Shown: positions 7,552-16,491 of the stretch, piece after piece
Position numbering within the stretch: position 1 is the stretch's first letter
How the letters are laid out: the number at the start of each line of letters is the position of its first letter
Source of the DNA: Arthrobacter sp. MYb23
Lineage (GTDB): Bacteria; Actinomycetota; Actinomycetes; Actinomycetales; Micrococcaceae
Length of the DNA stretch: 64,000 nucleotides
Assembly (NCBI RefSeq): GCF_002979775.1
Contig: NZ_PCPR01000019.1
Span: 1 to 64,000 of the forward strand
Reading direction: 5' to 3'
Translations under genes and position numbers: made by a program
Notes under the pieces: model-generated
Seen by the model: only the letters and a program-made list of their open reading frames with translations
The model's database searches: none
What the model was told of the DNA's origin: nothing

Positions 7552-9735
7552 TTAGAGCGCGCAGCTTACACAGCCCTCAACTTCGGTCCCTTCGAGGGCC
7601 ATCTGGCGGAGACGGATGTAGTAAAGGGTCTTGATGCCCTTGCGCCATGCGTAGATCTGCGCCTTGTTGATATCGCGCGTGGTGGCGGTGTCCTTGAAGA
7701 ACAGCGTCAGGGACAGGCCCTGGTCCACGTGCTGCGTGGCAGCTGCGTAGGTGTCGATGATCTTCTCGTAGCCGATTTCGTAGGCATCCTGGTAATACTC
7801 CAGGTTGTCGTTGGTCAGGTACGGAGCCGGGTAGTAAACGCGGCCGATCTTGCCTTCCTTGCGGATTTCGATCTTGGCTGCCACCGGGTGGATGGAGGAC
7901 GTGGAGTTGTTGATGTAGCTGATGGAACCGGTAGGCGGAACGGCCTGGAGGTTCTGGTTGTAGATACCGTGCTCCATGACCGAAGCCTTCAGCTCGCGCC
8001 AGTCATCCTGGGTGGGGATGTGGTGGCCGGCGAAGAGTTCGCTGACGCGGTCCGTTTCCGGAACCCATTCCTGCTCGGTGTACTTGTCGAAGAACTCACC
8101 GGATGCGTAGGTGGACTTCTCGAAGCCGCCGAACGTCTGGCCGGTCTCGATGGCGAGGCGGTTGGAAGCTCGCAGAGCGTGGAACAGCACCGTGTAGAAG
8201 TAGATGTTGGTGAAGTCCAGGCCCTCTTCGGAACCGTAGTGGACGTGCTCGCGGGCAAGGTAGCCGTGGAGGTTCATCTGTCCGAGGCCGATTGCGTGGC
8301 TCTGGGCGTTGCCCTGTGCGATGGACGGCACCGAGTTGATGTAGGACATGTCGGACACAGCGCTCAGGGCGCGGATGGACGTCTCGATGGAGCGGCCAAA
8401 GTCCGGCGAGTCCATGGTCTTGGCGATGTTCATGGAACCGAGGTTGCAGGAAATGTCCTTACCCACGGTCTCGTAGCTGAGGTCCTCGGCGTAGATGGAC
8501 GGCGAGGAAACCTGCAGAATCTCCGAGCACAGGTTGCTCATGGTGATCTTGCCGTCAATCGGGTTGGCCCGGTTCACGGTGTCCTCGAACATGATGTACG
8601 GGTAGCCGGACTCGAACTGGATCTCCGCGAGGGTCTGGAAGAACTCGCGGGCGCTGATCTTGGTCTTCTTGATCCGCGAATCGTCAACCATCTCGTAGTA
8701 CTTCTCGGTCACCGAAATGTCGGAGAACGGAACACCGTAGACCTTCTCCACGTCGTACGGGGAGAAGAGGTACATGTCCTCGTTCTTCTTGGCGAGCTCG
8801 AACGTGATGTCCGGAACCACAACGCCCAAGGAGAGCGTCTTGATGCGGATTTTCTCGTCAGCGTTCTCGCGCTTGGTGTCCAGGAAGCGGTGGATGTCCG
8901 GGTGGTGGGCGTGCAGGTACACCGCTCCTGCACCCTGGCGGGCACCGAGCTGGTTGGCGTAGGAGAAGCTGTCTTCGAGGAGCTTCATCACGGGGATGAC
9001 GCCGGAGGACTGGTTTTCGATCTGCTTGATCGGTGCACCGTGCTCGCGGATGTTGGTGAGCGAAAGCGCTACACCGCCGCCACGCTTGGAAAGCTGGAGC
9101 GCGGAGTTGATGGCGCGGGCGATCGACTCCATGTTGTCTTCGATGCGAAGCAGGAAGCAGGAGACGAGCTCGCCACGCTGTGCCTTGCCGGCATTGAGGA
9201 ACGTGGGGGTAGCCGGCTGGAAGCGGCCGTCGATGATTTCATCGACGAGGCGGTTCGCCAGGTCTTCGTCGCCGCGTGCCAGGTGCAGTGCAACCATGCA
9301 GACGCGGTCTTCGTAGCGCTCCAGGAAACGTTTGCCGTCAAAAGTCTTCAGCGTGTAGGACGTGTAGAACTTGAAGGCGCCAAGGAAGGTCTCAAAGCGG
9401 AACTTCTTCTTGTACGCACGGTTGAAGAGGTCGCGGATGAAGTTCATCGTGTACTGGTCGAGGGTTTCGCGCTCGTAGTACTGGTTCTTCACCAGGTAAT
9501 CGAGCTTCTCTTCCAGGTCGTGGAAGAACACCGTGTTGTTGTTCACGTGCTGCAGGAAGTACTGGTGCGCAGCTTCACGGTCAGCTTCGAACTGGATCTC
9601 GCCGTTGGGGCCATACAGGTTCAGCATGGCGTTGAGCTCGTGATAACCCAAGCCCTTGAAAGCCTCAGGCAGCGGCTTCTTGACCGTGTCCACAGCGCCC
9701 CCGGTTACTTCTGTTTCTGCGACAGTTGTGTCCAA
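7552..9735 (-). CDS. nrdE: Class Ib ribonucleotide reductase alpha subunit
   Basis: NrdE is the catalytic subunit that reduces ribonucleoside diphosphates, reduced in turn by NrdH. The protein is about 727 residues, normal for the family. The active-site loop NLCSE is at residues 401-405 (Cys403, Glu405). The redox-cysteine region LVSCFLLRIEDNMES and SCNLGSMN are both present, and the C-terminal thiol relay is GCVSCAL. The start is uncertain: TTG at 9735 overlaps the nrdI end by 31 bases and has a weak GGAAAAG site. A GTG about 14 codons later, just before the conserved domain, is the alternative. The gene sits between nrdI and nrdF. Confidence 0.97.
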   Translation of the reverse strand: MDTTVAETEVTGGAVDTVKKPLPEAFKGLGYHELNAMLNLYGPNGEIQFEADREAAHQYFLQHVNNNTVFFHDLEEKLDYLVKNQYYERETLDQYTMNFIRDLFNRAYKKKFRFETFLGAFKFYTSYTLKTFDGKRFLERYEDRVCMVALHLARGDEDLANRLVDEIIDGRFQPATPTFLNAGKAQRGELVSCFLLRIEDNMESIARAINSALQLSKRGGGVALSLTNIREHGAPIKQIENQSSGVIPVMKLLEDSFSYANQLGARQGAGAVYLHAHHPDIHRFLDTKRENADEKIRIKTLSLGVVVPDITFELAKKNEDMYLFSPYDVEKVYGVPFSDISVTEKYYEMVDDSRIKKTKISAREFFQTLAEIQFESGYPYIMFEDTVNRANPIDGKITMSNLCSEILQVSSPSIYAEDLSYETVGKDISCNLGSMNIAKTMDSPDFGRSIETSIRALSAVSDMSYINSVPSIAQGNAQSHAIGLGQMNLHGYLAREHVHYGSEEGLDFTNIYFYTVLFHALRASNRLAIETGQTFGGFEKSTYASGEFFDKYTEQEWVPETDRVSELFAGHHIPTQDDWRELKASVMEHGIYNQNLQAVPPTGSISYINNSTSSIHPVAAKIEIRKEGKIGRVYYPAPYLTNDNLEYYQDAYEIGYEKIIDTYAAATQHVDQGLSLTLFFKDTATTRDINKAQIYAWRKGIKTLYYIRLRQMALEGTEVEGCVSCAL

Positions 9736-10175
9736 AACTTTTCCAGCCCTTCGTTGACCCGCTGAACGTCTTCCGGCGTCCCCATGAGTTCAAATTTGTA
9801 AAGATGCGGCACGTTGCACTTGACGGAGATGATGTCCCCTGCAGCGCAGTAGTTGTCCGCGAAATTGGTGTTCCCTGCTCCAATAACACCGCGGATCAGT
9901 TCCCTGTTCCTTGGATCGTTGAGGAATCTGATGACCTGCTTCGGCACGGAACCTTCGCCGTTTGTTCCGCCGTAAGTGGGCAGTACAAGGACGTAGGGTT
10001 CCAGGGCTCGAAGCGGGGCATCCTGGGCATAAAGCGGGATGCGTGCTGCATCCGTACCCAGTTTCCTGACGAATCGTTTGGTGTTCTCGGAGGTCGAGGA
10101 AAAGTAGATGAGGTGACTCCTCGTGGTCACAGCTTCCGCAGCATCGCGTACGGGTGCCGCTGCCAGCGGTGCCAT
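9705..10175 (-). CDS. nrdI: Flavodoxin-like NrdI
   Basis: NrdI is the flavodoxin that supplies oxidant for assembling the Mn-tyrosyl radical in NrdF. The 156-residue protein has the FMN phosphate loop SSTSENTKRF near residues 26-35, the LPTYGG segment and GAGNTNFADNYCAAGDIIS, both typical of NrdI. The ATG at 10175 is chosen because GAGGTGACTCCC lies directly upstream. The open frame extends much further upstream, across nrdH, without meaning. It overlaps nrdE by 31 bases, consistent with translational coupling. Confidence 0.95.
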   Translation of the reverse strand: MAPLAAAPVRDAAEAVTTRSHLIYFSSTSENTKRFVRKLGTDAARIPLYAQDAPLRALEPYVLVLPTYGGTNGEGSVPKQVIRFLNDPRNRELIRGVIGAGNTNFADNYCAAGDIISVKCNVPHLYKFELMGTPEDVQRVNEGLEKFWTQLSQKQK

Positions 10176-10237
10176 GGGAGTCACCTCTACTACATAGGAA
10201 TTCTTAGAGTGCTGTGGTGGCGAAGTTTGAATGAAAC

Positions 10238-10480
10238 TTAGGCCACGGAGGAAACGGCCTGGGCCAGTTCCTCGATCTTGTCCGGGCGGAATCCAGACCA
10301 GTGGTCCTGCTCGGTCACGACGACGGGAGCCTGCATGTAACCCAGTGCCTTGAGGCGCTCGAGGGCCTCGGCATCCTGGGAGATGTCGACACTCTGGTAG
10401 GCAATGCCCTTCTTGTCGAGTGCCCGGTAAGTTGCGTTGCACTGAACACAGGCCGGCTTCGTGTAAACCGTTACGGTCAT
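10238..10480 (-). CDS. nrdH: Glutaredoxin-like NrdH redoxin
   Basis: NrdH is the electron donor for class Ib ribonucleotide reductase. It is a glutaredoxin-shaped protein usually reduced by thioredoxin reductase. The 80-residue product carries the redox site Cys11-Val-Gln-Cys14 and the C-terminal WSGFRPDKI motif diagnostic of NrdH. AGGGGACAGG upstream of the ATG gives a good ribosome-binding site. It is the first gene of nrdHIEF, and the candidate NrdR boxes lie about 155-205 bases upstream. Confidence 0.97.
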   Translation of the reverse strand: MTVTVYTKPACVQCNATYRALDKKGIAYQSVDISQDAEALERLKALGYMQAPVVVTEQDHWSGFRPDKIEELAQAVSSVA

Positions 10481-10876
10481 GATCCCTGTCCCCTAAGTTG
10501 AAGTCTGATTCTCTTCGTATCTGGCGGGCTCAACCGGAACTAATTACTGAATCCGATACCGGCCCGCGGGCTGCCGTGACAGCCAACACGCTCTGATTTT
10601 GTCTTGTGCTGGTTTCCCGCTCAATCCGTAAATCGATACTACATGTAGTGCAAGCGCCGAACTGGAACCCCAAGATGATGTATTACAAGTATGTCATTCA
10701 ATCCACTGCTCGTCCACAGGCAAGGGCCTTCAAAATGTCCGTGATTCCGCCAAATTGAGAGATGTCATCCACACCCTGTGGACTACTTAGCCACATTTAA
10801 TCTTCAGCGTGTCGCCGGGATACGGCGTGTCGTGACACTTTGAAAATGTGGCGTGGCGAACAGCTAAAATCGCCTG
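10481..10876. other. Divergent intergenic region, nrdH / LysR gene
   Basis: This 396-base gene-free stretch separates nrdH (minus) from the LysR gene (plus). It holds the candidate NrdR box pair at 10636-10683. I see no further gene; short open frames lack ribosome-binding sites. The half nearest the LysR gene is AT-richer and should carry that gene's promoter and operator, but I could not choose hexamers with confidence. Confidence 0.7.
10636..10683 (-). promoter_or_regulatory. Candidate pair of NrdR boxes
   Basis: Two 16-base sites lie at 10636-10651 (core CTACATGTAG, a perfect palindrome) and 10668-10683 (minus-strand core CATCATCTTG). They agree with the known NrdR consensus core CwAtATaTwG at 8 and 7 of 10 positions. 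Their centres are 32 bp apart, about three helical turns, as is typical of NrdR-regulated promoters. They lie upstream of nrdHIEF. NrdR is the ATP/dATP-sensing repressor of ribonucleotide reductase; its own gene is not in the window. Confidence 0.7.
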
Positions 10877-11842
10877 ATGGTCAACCTTCTCCATCTCCGC
10901 ACCTTGATGGAGGTCACGCGGCTGGGTTCCTTCGCAGCCGCTGCCGCCCAACTCGGCTACACAGCTTCGGCAGTCTCCCAACAGATGGCCGCGCTGGAAC
11001 GCGATACCGGCGTCGAGCTCTTCCAGCGGTCGGCCCGCAGTGTTGTGCCAACGGAGGCCGCGGTGACCATGACCCGGCACGCGTCCAAGGTACTGACCGA
11101 CGTCGAGGCCCTCATGGCAGCCGCCTCGAGGACCAACGACTCCCCCGCCCAGGAACTGAGGCTGGGTATTTTCCCCAGCCTGGCCACCTACGTCCTGCCG
11201 GACATCATCCGGAATGAACGATGGAATGGCCTGGGCATCGAGCTGAAAGTGTCCGTAGCCGAACCCGCCCAAACCATTCAGGGCCTTCGCAGCGGCGGCG
11301 AACTGGATGTGGCACTGGTCTATCAGGTGGGTCAGTCGGGCTTGGCGTGGCCGCATTCGCTGGAGCGCCAGTGGATTGGCGACGACGACTTCAGGGTGGT
11401 GCTGCCTGCCTCATGGAAAATCCGGGAAGACGCCGAGATCGAGGCCGCGCATCTCTCCGATATGCCGTGGATCATTCACCACCCCGGCACCAGCGATGCC
11501 TTGGTGATAGAACGCCTCTTCGCCAGCTGCAACCTCCACCCCCGCGTGGTGGCTTACAGCGACGACTTCCATGCGAGCCTGGAGATGACCGCCGCCGGGC
11601 TCGGGGCCTCTCTGGTACCGGAACTGGCCCTGCGGAACCGGCCACCCGGCGTCGTGGTCCTTGACGTTCCGGACATCCGGCTGGCGCGGAACGTGTTCGC
11701 CCTGTTGATCAACGAAAAGCGGACAGCCCAAGTGCAGTTGTTCACACAGCTGCTTGCAGACACCCTCAAGGAGACGTCGGGAAAGAGCGGCCTTCACCCC
11801 CTGAAATCCGCTCCTGTCAAGGGCCGCCATCCCCAGAGGTGA
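10877..11842 (+). CDS. LysR-family transcriptional regulator
   Basis: The 321-residue protein has the LysR architecture. The N-terminal winged helix-turn-helix covers about residues 3-60 (HLRTLMEVTRLGSFAAAAAQ, then TASAVSQQMAALERDTG). A periplasmic-binding-like effector domain runs from about residue 93 to 300. The regulated genes and inducer cannot be told. It is divergent from nrdH but separated by almost 400 bases containing a dedicated nrd operator, so a link with nrd is not implied. LysR proteins commonly regulate themselves from such a divergent region. The ATG at 10877 fits the normal start of the domain. Confidence 0.9.
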   Translation: MVNLLHLRTLMEVTRLGSFAAAAAQLGYTASAVSQQMAALERDTGVELFQRSARSVVPTEAAVTMTRHASKVLTDVEALMAAASRTNDSPAQELRLGIFPSLATYVLPDIIRNERWNGLGIELKVSVAEPAQTIQGLRSGGELDVALVYQVGQSGLAWPHSLERQWIGDDDFRVVLPASWKIREDAEIEAAHLSDMPWIIHHPGTSDALVIERLFASCNLHPRVVAYSDDFHASLEMTAAGLGASLVPELALRNRPPGVVVLDVPDIRLARNVFALLINEKRTAQVQLFTQLLADTLKETSGKSGLHPLKSAPVKGRHPQR

Positions 11843-11892
11843 ATTGGTGCGAAGTGCTGGAACCCGCCGGTTGATGGGGTTAGATTGATCAC

Positions 11893-12399
11893 ATGGGCAA
11901 GGTAGCGAGCAAACATTTTGGGGAGATCGAGCTCAACCACGGGCGTGAACATTGCTTCGTCGCGAGACACGAACTTGGCGGCAACCAGCTTGAGCTGGAC
12001 CTCAACGTCACCGCGCACGACCACTTCGATGAGGCGGCCATGCGCAAGGTGGACTACAGGTTGCGCTTCCTCCCCGAGCTCGTGGACCAGGTCAGGGAAA
12101 TGATCGCCGACGAACTGGACCAGGACGGCACCAACCCTCAACAGTTCCTGCACTTCCACAGCTCGCAGCTCAAGGAAGAGCAGCTCGAATCCGTCTTCGG
12201 TGTCAGCGACAAAGGCCAGCTCACCAACGACGTTTTCCTGAAGGCCCTCAAACTCGGCCACGTGGCCATCTACCCCGGCCAGCCGGAACGGTACTTCGTC
12301 CTGGACTTCACCCTCGGCTCACACTTCACCGACGAGCTGCTGGTGGCTGCAGCTGACGAGGACGGCGTGGTGGACGACGAGATTCTGTGGGAGTCGTAG
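11893..12399 (+). CDS. DUF2004-like conserved protein
   Basis: The 168-residue soluble protein begins MGKVASKHFGEIELN and has no signal peptide or membrane segment. Its pattern resembles the actinobacterial DUF2004 family: an acidic protein with a LELDLNVTAHDHFDE stretch near residues 33-47 and a C-terminal FVLDFTLGSHFTDELLVAAADEDG. The function is unknown. It follows the LysR gene by 50 bases on the same strand and converges on the TPR-like gene. The family name is from memory and is moderately sure; that it is a real gene is well supported by length, start and codon use. Confidence 0.7.
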   Translation: MGKVASKHFGEIELNHGREHCFVARHELGGNQLELDLNVTAHDHFDEAAMRKVDYRLRFLPELVDQVREMIADELDQDGTNPQQFLHFHSSQLKEEQLESVFGVSDKGQLTNDVFLKALKLGHVAIYPGQPERYFVLDFTLGSHFTDELLVAAADEDGVVDDEILWES

Positions 12400-12416
12400 C
12401 AGCTTCACTAAACGAC

Positions 12417-13124
12417 TCACCATGGACGGTTGACCCCCGGGTCTTTATCCGGGCCCCGCAGGTACTCTCCCCGTTCCTGCCCCTCAGAACGCTCAAGCTG
12501 CGCCTGCCGCCCGCTCTCTTCAAGCTGCTGAAGTTGCTCTTGGTTCGGGGGTGGCTGCGTGGCCTGCCCGGACGTGGAGGGATCCTTGCCAGGCGACTCA
12601 CCAGCGGAAAGCTTGCCTTTAAGGCGCTCCTGGGCGGCATCCAGGCTCTCACCCTCTCCTGCTGAATTTGCAGGACCCGCCGCATGGCATTGCGGCGGCG
12701 CACTTTCTACGGTGGCCTTGGCTTCAGTGAACAGGAGGGCCGCTGCGTCCGGATCCCCGGCCGCATCCCCCAGCTTCTCGATGCTCAACACAAGATTGAC
12801 GCGCACCCTGCACTCGTCAACGCCGGCACCCATCTCCAAGGCCGACTCAAAGTCCTTCCGCGCAGCGGCAAAGTCGCCCGCCAGGACATGGGCATCCCCG
12901 GAGACGAAGAGACCCTTGTGCGGCTCCAGGATGTTCGCCACCTGCAACCACGACGCCGCAGTGGCCACTCCCTCCTGCTCTCCTGCGTCGAAGGACTGCC
13001 CGGCGGAGGCGCCCAGCACGCCAACGCTCAGGAGCTTTGCGGCAACTGCGAGCGCCAGCAGCGCAGGTGGTGCTGACCAGAGTGCCAGCCGGCGTCGCCG
13101 CCGTCGCGCGTTGTTCCGGTTCAT
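12417..13124 (-). CDS. TPR-like membrane protein, last gene of MoxR-vWA operon
   Basis: The 235-residue protein has a basic N-terminus (RRRRRR), a hydrophobic anchor at about residues 13-38, a helical middle resembling TPR repeats (for example HVLAGDFAAARKDFESALEMG near 78-98) and a long Gln/Pro/charged low-complexity tail from about residue 165. It begins with an ATGA overlap with the preceding vWA gene, so translation is coupled. In bat (aerotolerance)-type operons a TPR protein accompanies the vWA proteins, which supports the assignment by context. The precise function is unknown. Confidence 0.75.
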   Translation of the reverse strand: MNRNNARRRRRRLALWSAPPALLALAVAAKLLSVGVLGASAGQSFDAGEQEGVATAASWLQVANILEPHKGLFVSGDAHVLAGDFAAARKDFESALEMGAGVDECRVRVNLVLSIEKLGDAAGDPDAAALLFTEAKATVESAPPQCHAAGPANSAGEGESLDAAQERLKGKLSAGESPGKDPSTSGQATQPPPNQEQLQQLEESGRQAQLERSEGQERGEYLRGPDKDPGVNRPW

Positions 13125-14122
13125 GGGGTGGGCTCCTTCCGCATAGCAGGCCGAAGCGTTCGGAAGGCGGTGAAGTGCCTCAGGGGTTCGTGGATCGCGA
13201 GGAGGAAAGCGGCCATGGCGAGCAGCCAGTAGAGTTCCAGGCGGCCCGGGCCGTTGTGGGTCACTTCAGTGATGGCTCCGGGGCGGGCTTGGCTCAACAT
13301 GTCCGAGGTTGGCTCGGCGCCCGTTCTATGGGAGTAGGGGACGTGAAGTTGATCTGCGATGGCGCGTAACTGGCCTTCGTCGATTCGTGAGACGGCGTCC
13401 TGCGGGGTGTCGGAGGTTTTGTCCCTCACATATCCGGCGTCGGCGTTGGAGGTTTCCTTCATCCGGCCGCCCTGCCCGGTTCCGTACCCGAGCACCGCTC
13501 CCCCGGCCACGTTGCCCGCGTCCATGGGCGATGGCGCTTCTGCGCTGGTGTTCTCACCGTCGCCGGCGTAAAAGACCAGCGCGGGGCGTCCTGGGTGTTG
13601 CTGGCTGGCTGTCTCGAGCCTTTCTTTCAGGAGCTGAGCTGCGCCGGTCACGCTGCTTCCCTTGGCGTACCTGCTGTTTTGGGGTTGCATGGTGGCCATT
13701 GCAGTTTGCAGGGCAGTTGCGTCCTGGGTGAGGGGCAATCGTACGGTGGCTTTGTTGTCGAAGTTGATGAGCGAAAACTTGGCTCCGGCGAGTTCCTTGG
13801 CGATGGCCATGACGTCTTGTTGGACTCCTGAAAGCCGGGTGCTGGTTCCTTTGTAGTCTTCTGCGGCCATGCTGGTGCTGGTGTCTACTACGAAGAACAC
13901 GTCCAAGTCTGCGGTGCCGGTTTGGGCTTCGCCCCCTGCCCAACCGGGACGTAAGGCTGCAAGGAGCAGGAGGAGGACGGCGGCACTGCGCAGGGCTGCG
14001 GGTTTCCGGGTTCGTTGCGGCTGGCTTCGCCTGCGACGCACCAGGGTCCAGGCAGTGAAGCCCAGCAAGGCCACGCAGGCGAGAGCCAAGAGGGGCCACG
14101 GGATAAGGGGGGCGAAGGTCAT
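13121..14122 (-). CDS. Membrane-anchored von Willebrand factor A protein (second)
   Basis: The 333-residue BatB-like protein has two N-terminal membrane segments (about residues 3-27 and 44-58), a vWA domain with metal-ion-dependent adhesion site Asp80-x-Ser-x-Ser84 (DTSTS) and a C-terminal membrane helix (about 298-315). The ATG at 14122 overlaps the upstream vWA stop as ATGA and is preferred over the slightly longer frame. It probably acts with the partner vWA protein and the MoxR ATPase in assembling or chaperoning an envelope complex. That role is inferred from family context. Confidence 0.88.
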   Translation of the reverse strand: MTFAPLIPWPLLALACVALLGFTAWTLVRRRRSQPQRTRKPAALRSAAVLLLLLAALRPGWAGGEAQTGTADLDVFFVVDTSTSMAAEDYKGTSTRLSGVQQDVMAIAKELAGAKFSLINFDNKATVRLPLTQDATALQTAMATMQPQNSRYAKGSSVTGAAQLLKERLETASQQHPGRPALVFYAGDGENTSAEAPSPMDAGNVAGGAVLGYGTGQGGRMKETSNADAGYVRDKTSDTPQDAVSRIDEGQLRAIADQLHVPYSHRTGAEPTSDMLSQARPGAITEVTHNGPGRLELYWLLAMAAFLLAIHEPLRHFTAFRTLRPAMRKEPTP

Positions 14123-15090
14123 GGTTCCAACCGCCATCCGAGCAGCAGCATCCCCGTACCGGAGAGCAAGGCAATTCCCAGTGGCCAGGCTGGGGCGTCG
14201 TCGAGCACTACCCGGGGCGCTGCGAGGTAATTTGTGGCTTCGGTTTCCTGCACTTTTTGGACGATGCCTTGAACGGCGTCCGGGCTATCCAAAGTGAAGT
14301 ACGTGCCGCCGGTTCGTTGGGCTGCTGCCTCCAGCTGAGCACCGGGCTGGTCGGGTTGACCGCCGTAGTCCATATCGCCGGGGTTGAGCGCGTGCACTTT
14401 CACCTTCTTCTCGGCGGCCAGGGCCGAGGCTTCTTCCAGGGTGAAGATCGGTTCCCCGGAAAGGAAGTTGTCCGTGGCCAGGACGACGGATCGCGAGCGC
14501 TCCCCTGCGTCGGTGCCGGGGAAGCTCTGTACGCAGCTGGCCAGCCCGTCGCCTATGAGCGAGGACCCTTCCCCGTTCCACGTGCCGTCAAAGAAGGACC
14601 CCGTGCCGCTGTCCAAGGCCTCCTTGGCCAGAGTGAGTTGTTCGGCGGCGAACTGGTAGTCGTCTGTGAGCGGGAAGAGTTGGACGCTGCTGCTGTCGAA
14701 GATGACCATGCCGATTCTCTCGCCGTCGAATTCCTTGGCCAGGTCTTCGAATACTGCTGCGATGGCGGCATCTGTGCTGGTCATGGACCCGGACACGTCC
14801 AGGCAAAGCACGATGTCCCTGTTCCTGATTTCCGGTTGCTCCGTTGAGCGGTGGATGGGTCTTGCGGCTGCGGTGGCGGTGGCGGCGAGGAACACGGCGC
14901 CCAAGACTACGGCGAGCGCCAAGCGTGCACGGTGCCGGCGTAGGGCGTGTTGGTATTCGGGGAGGTCGGTGAGCCGCTCACCGTGGGCAATGGGTCGGCT
15001 CTTGGGGGGACGACGACGGCGGTGCAGCCAGGCGGTGATGGTCACCGCTGCTGCGGCCAGGGGAAGGATCCACCAGTAGGTCAGTTCCAT
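14119..15090 (-). CDS. Membrane-anchored von Willebrand factor A protein (first)
   Basis: The 323-residue BatA-like protein has membrane segments at about residues 4-22 and 57-75, a vWA domain with a full MIDAS motif Asp98-x-Ser-Gly-Ser102 (DVSGS) and a C-terminal membrane helix near 299-319. Its start at 15090 overlaps the end of the preceding small membrane gene by 10 bases. A much longer open frame in the same register reaches 15513 but crosses that neighbour and is not coding. It belongs to the MoxR-DUF58-vWA-vWA-TPR operon. Confidence 0.9.
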   Translation of the reverse strand: MELTYWWILPLAAAAVTITAWLHRRRRPPKSRPIAHGERLTDLPEYQHALRRHRARLALAVVLGAVFLAATATAAARPIHRSTEQPEIRNRDIVLCLDVSGSMTSTDAAIAAVFEDLAKEFDGERIGMVIFDSSSVQLFPLTDDYQFAAEQLTLAKEALDSGTGSFFDGTWNGEGSSLIGDGLASCVQSFPGTDAGERSRSVVLATDNFLSGEPIFTLEEASALAAEKKVKVHALNPGDMDYGGQPDQPGAQLEAAAQRTGGTYFTLDSPDAVQGIVQKVQETEATNYLAAPRVVLDDAPAWPLGIALLSGTGMLLLGWRLEP

Positions 15091-15560
15091 GCGAGCACCA
15101 TCTGACGTGCGGCGTCTGCGGATTGCCTGACGGAATGTACCGGTTGGGGTGCGAATTCGTTGGGGTAGATGCCGGCTATTCCTGCCGCGAGTTCTTTGAG
15201 GTCGTGACGGTGGAGGTCCTCGAGGGTCATGGAGGTCAAGGGCAGGCCAGTGGCCGCTCCGGCGAACTCCCGCACGAGGAAACTGAGTTTTTGGTGGGCG
15301 TCGCGCTCGGGAAGACGTCCGGCGTCGGCGTCCTCCGCTGTGGCATCGATTGCCCTCAGGCAATTTACTCGAAGCGTCTCCAGATGGGGACCCGCGGTGA
15401 CGTGCCGCGCCGGGGACGTCTGGTTGATGGGCGCCCTCTTGCGGGTCGACAGGAGAATCCAGGCGTACCAGGAACCTATGAGGAGCACGAGCAAGACTCC
15501 GAGCCATAACCATTGCGGTTGATACTGCAGGGGCGAATAGAAGCCCGTTTCATCCTGCAC
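15081..15560 (-). CDS. Small membrane protein between DUF58 and vWA genes (DUF4381-like)
   Basis: The 159-residue protein has one clear transmembrane helix at about residues 17-38 (WLWLGVLLVLLIGSWYAWIL), then a cytoplasmic helical region. The position between the DUF58 and first vWA gene, and the layout, match the DUF4381 component of bat-like operons; the family name is an inference from context and topology. It overlaps the DUF58 gene by 11 bases and the vWA gene by 10 bases, so all three are probably translationally coupled. Confidence 0.75.
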   Translation of the reverse strand: MQDETGFYSPLQYQPQWLWLGVLLVLLIGSWYAWILLSTRKRAPINQTSPARHVTAGPHLETLRVNCLRAIDATAEDADAGRLPERDAHQKLSFLVREFAGAATGLPLTSMTLEDLHRHDLKELAAGIAGIYPNEFAPQPVHSVRQSADAARQMVLAWN

Positions 15561-16479
15561 GGTTGCCGCCCTGGGGAGAGGTTCTGGAAGAGAAGGCCCG
15601 GGAGCGGTGCTTTTCCAAGAGAGCGAAGACTGACGTCAGGACGTCTTCGCTGCCGGTGGTTTGTTCCTCGGCAATTCCGAGACCGTGGAACACGTCCCGT
15701 CGCCGCTTTTCGCGCTCCAGCGTTGCCGCTGCGTAGGCGGCACGTACCTTGGCGTCCACGGTCAAGGGCGCGGGAATTCCTTGCCCGGTGCCCACATCAG
15801 TGCTTTGCTGCATCCGGTTCCCTGCCACGGCAGCGAGTTCGGCGTCCCGGACGGTCAGCCACAGCACCTCGTGCCGGCCGCGCAGCCTCCGCAAGAGGCT
15901 CTGTGTATGAGCGTCCGGCAGGAATTCATCCGCTACGGCGACGATGAGCAAACGCCCCTTCAGGTACCGCAACACGTAATCCAGTTGTTCGGCGATCCCA
16001 CTGGCTGGACCATCCAAAGAAGCGCTCGCATCCACTTCGCGGAGCAGCCGTTCCAGATGCTCTTCACCACTGCGGGGCGGGAGGTACTTGGACGCCGTGG
16101 CATTCCCGTGCAGGAGACCCACATCGTCGCCGTGGCGGGAAGCCAGGTAACCCAGCACCCCGGCCGCATGGACGGCGATGTCTTTCTTGGGTTCCCCGGA
16201 CAATGCTTGTGCGGCCATGTTCCTGCCGGTGTCCATGAGGAGGAGGACTGTGTGTCGGCGAACCGCCACATAACGCTTAATCAGGGGCGATCCGTGCCGT
16301 GCAGTGGCTTTCCAATCGATATCACGGACTTCGTCGCCAGGGACGTATGCCCGGAGTTCGTCGAAGTCCAGACTGCGGCCCTTGAATACCGAACCATACT
16401 CGCCGTCAAGAAGGGTCAGTGTCCTGCGGTGGGCGAAGATGAACATCTTCGACTTAACGCGTCTAAGGAGGCTGGGCAC
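15550..16479 (-). CDS. DUF58 domain protein
   Basis: The 309-residue protein has the DUF58 core SLDFDELRAYVPGDEVRDID near residues 36-55, followed by WKATARHGSPLIKRY and a vWA-like strand VLLLMDTGRNM. DUF58 proteins accompany MoxR ATPases and are thought to be substrates or adaptors in protein complex maturation; the exact task is not known. It starts 12 bases after the MoxR stop and overlaps the next gene by 11 bases. Confidence 0.9.
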   Translation of the reverse strand: MPSLLRRVKSKMFIFAHRRTLTLLDGEYGSVFKGRSLDFDELRAYVPGDEVRDIDWKATARHGSPLIKRYVAVRRHTVLLLMDTGRNMAAQALSGEPKKDIAVHAAGVLGYLASRHGDDVGLLHGNATASKYLPPRSGEEHLERLLREVDASASLDGPASGIAEQLDYVLRYLKGRLLIVAVADEFLPDAHTQSLLRRLRGRHEVLWLTVRDAELAAVAGNRMQQSTDVGTGQGIPAPLTVDAKVRAAYAAATLEREKRRRDVFHGLGIAEEQTTGSEDVLTSVFALLEKHRSRAFSSRTSPQGGNRAG

Positions 16480-16491
16480 GCGCCGGCCCCG

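Noticed and set aside
7729..9765. A 678-codon open frame on the plus strand
   Set aside because: It is antisense to nrdE. The translation is a Val/Leu/Asp-rich mirror of the real gene without domain signatures.
14119..15513. Longer 464-residue form of the first vWA protein
   Set aside because: The extra N-terminus overlaps the small membrane gene in another frame and has no family character. The ATG at 15090 is coupled to that gene.
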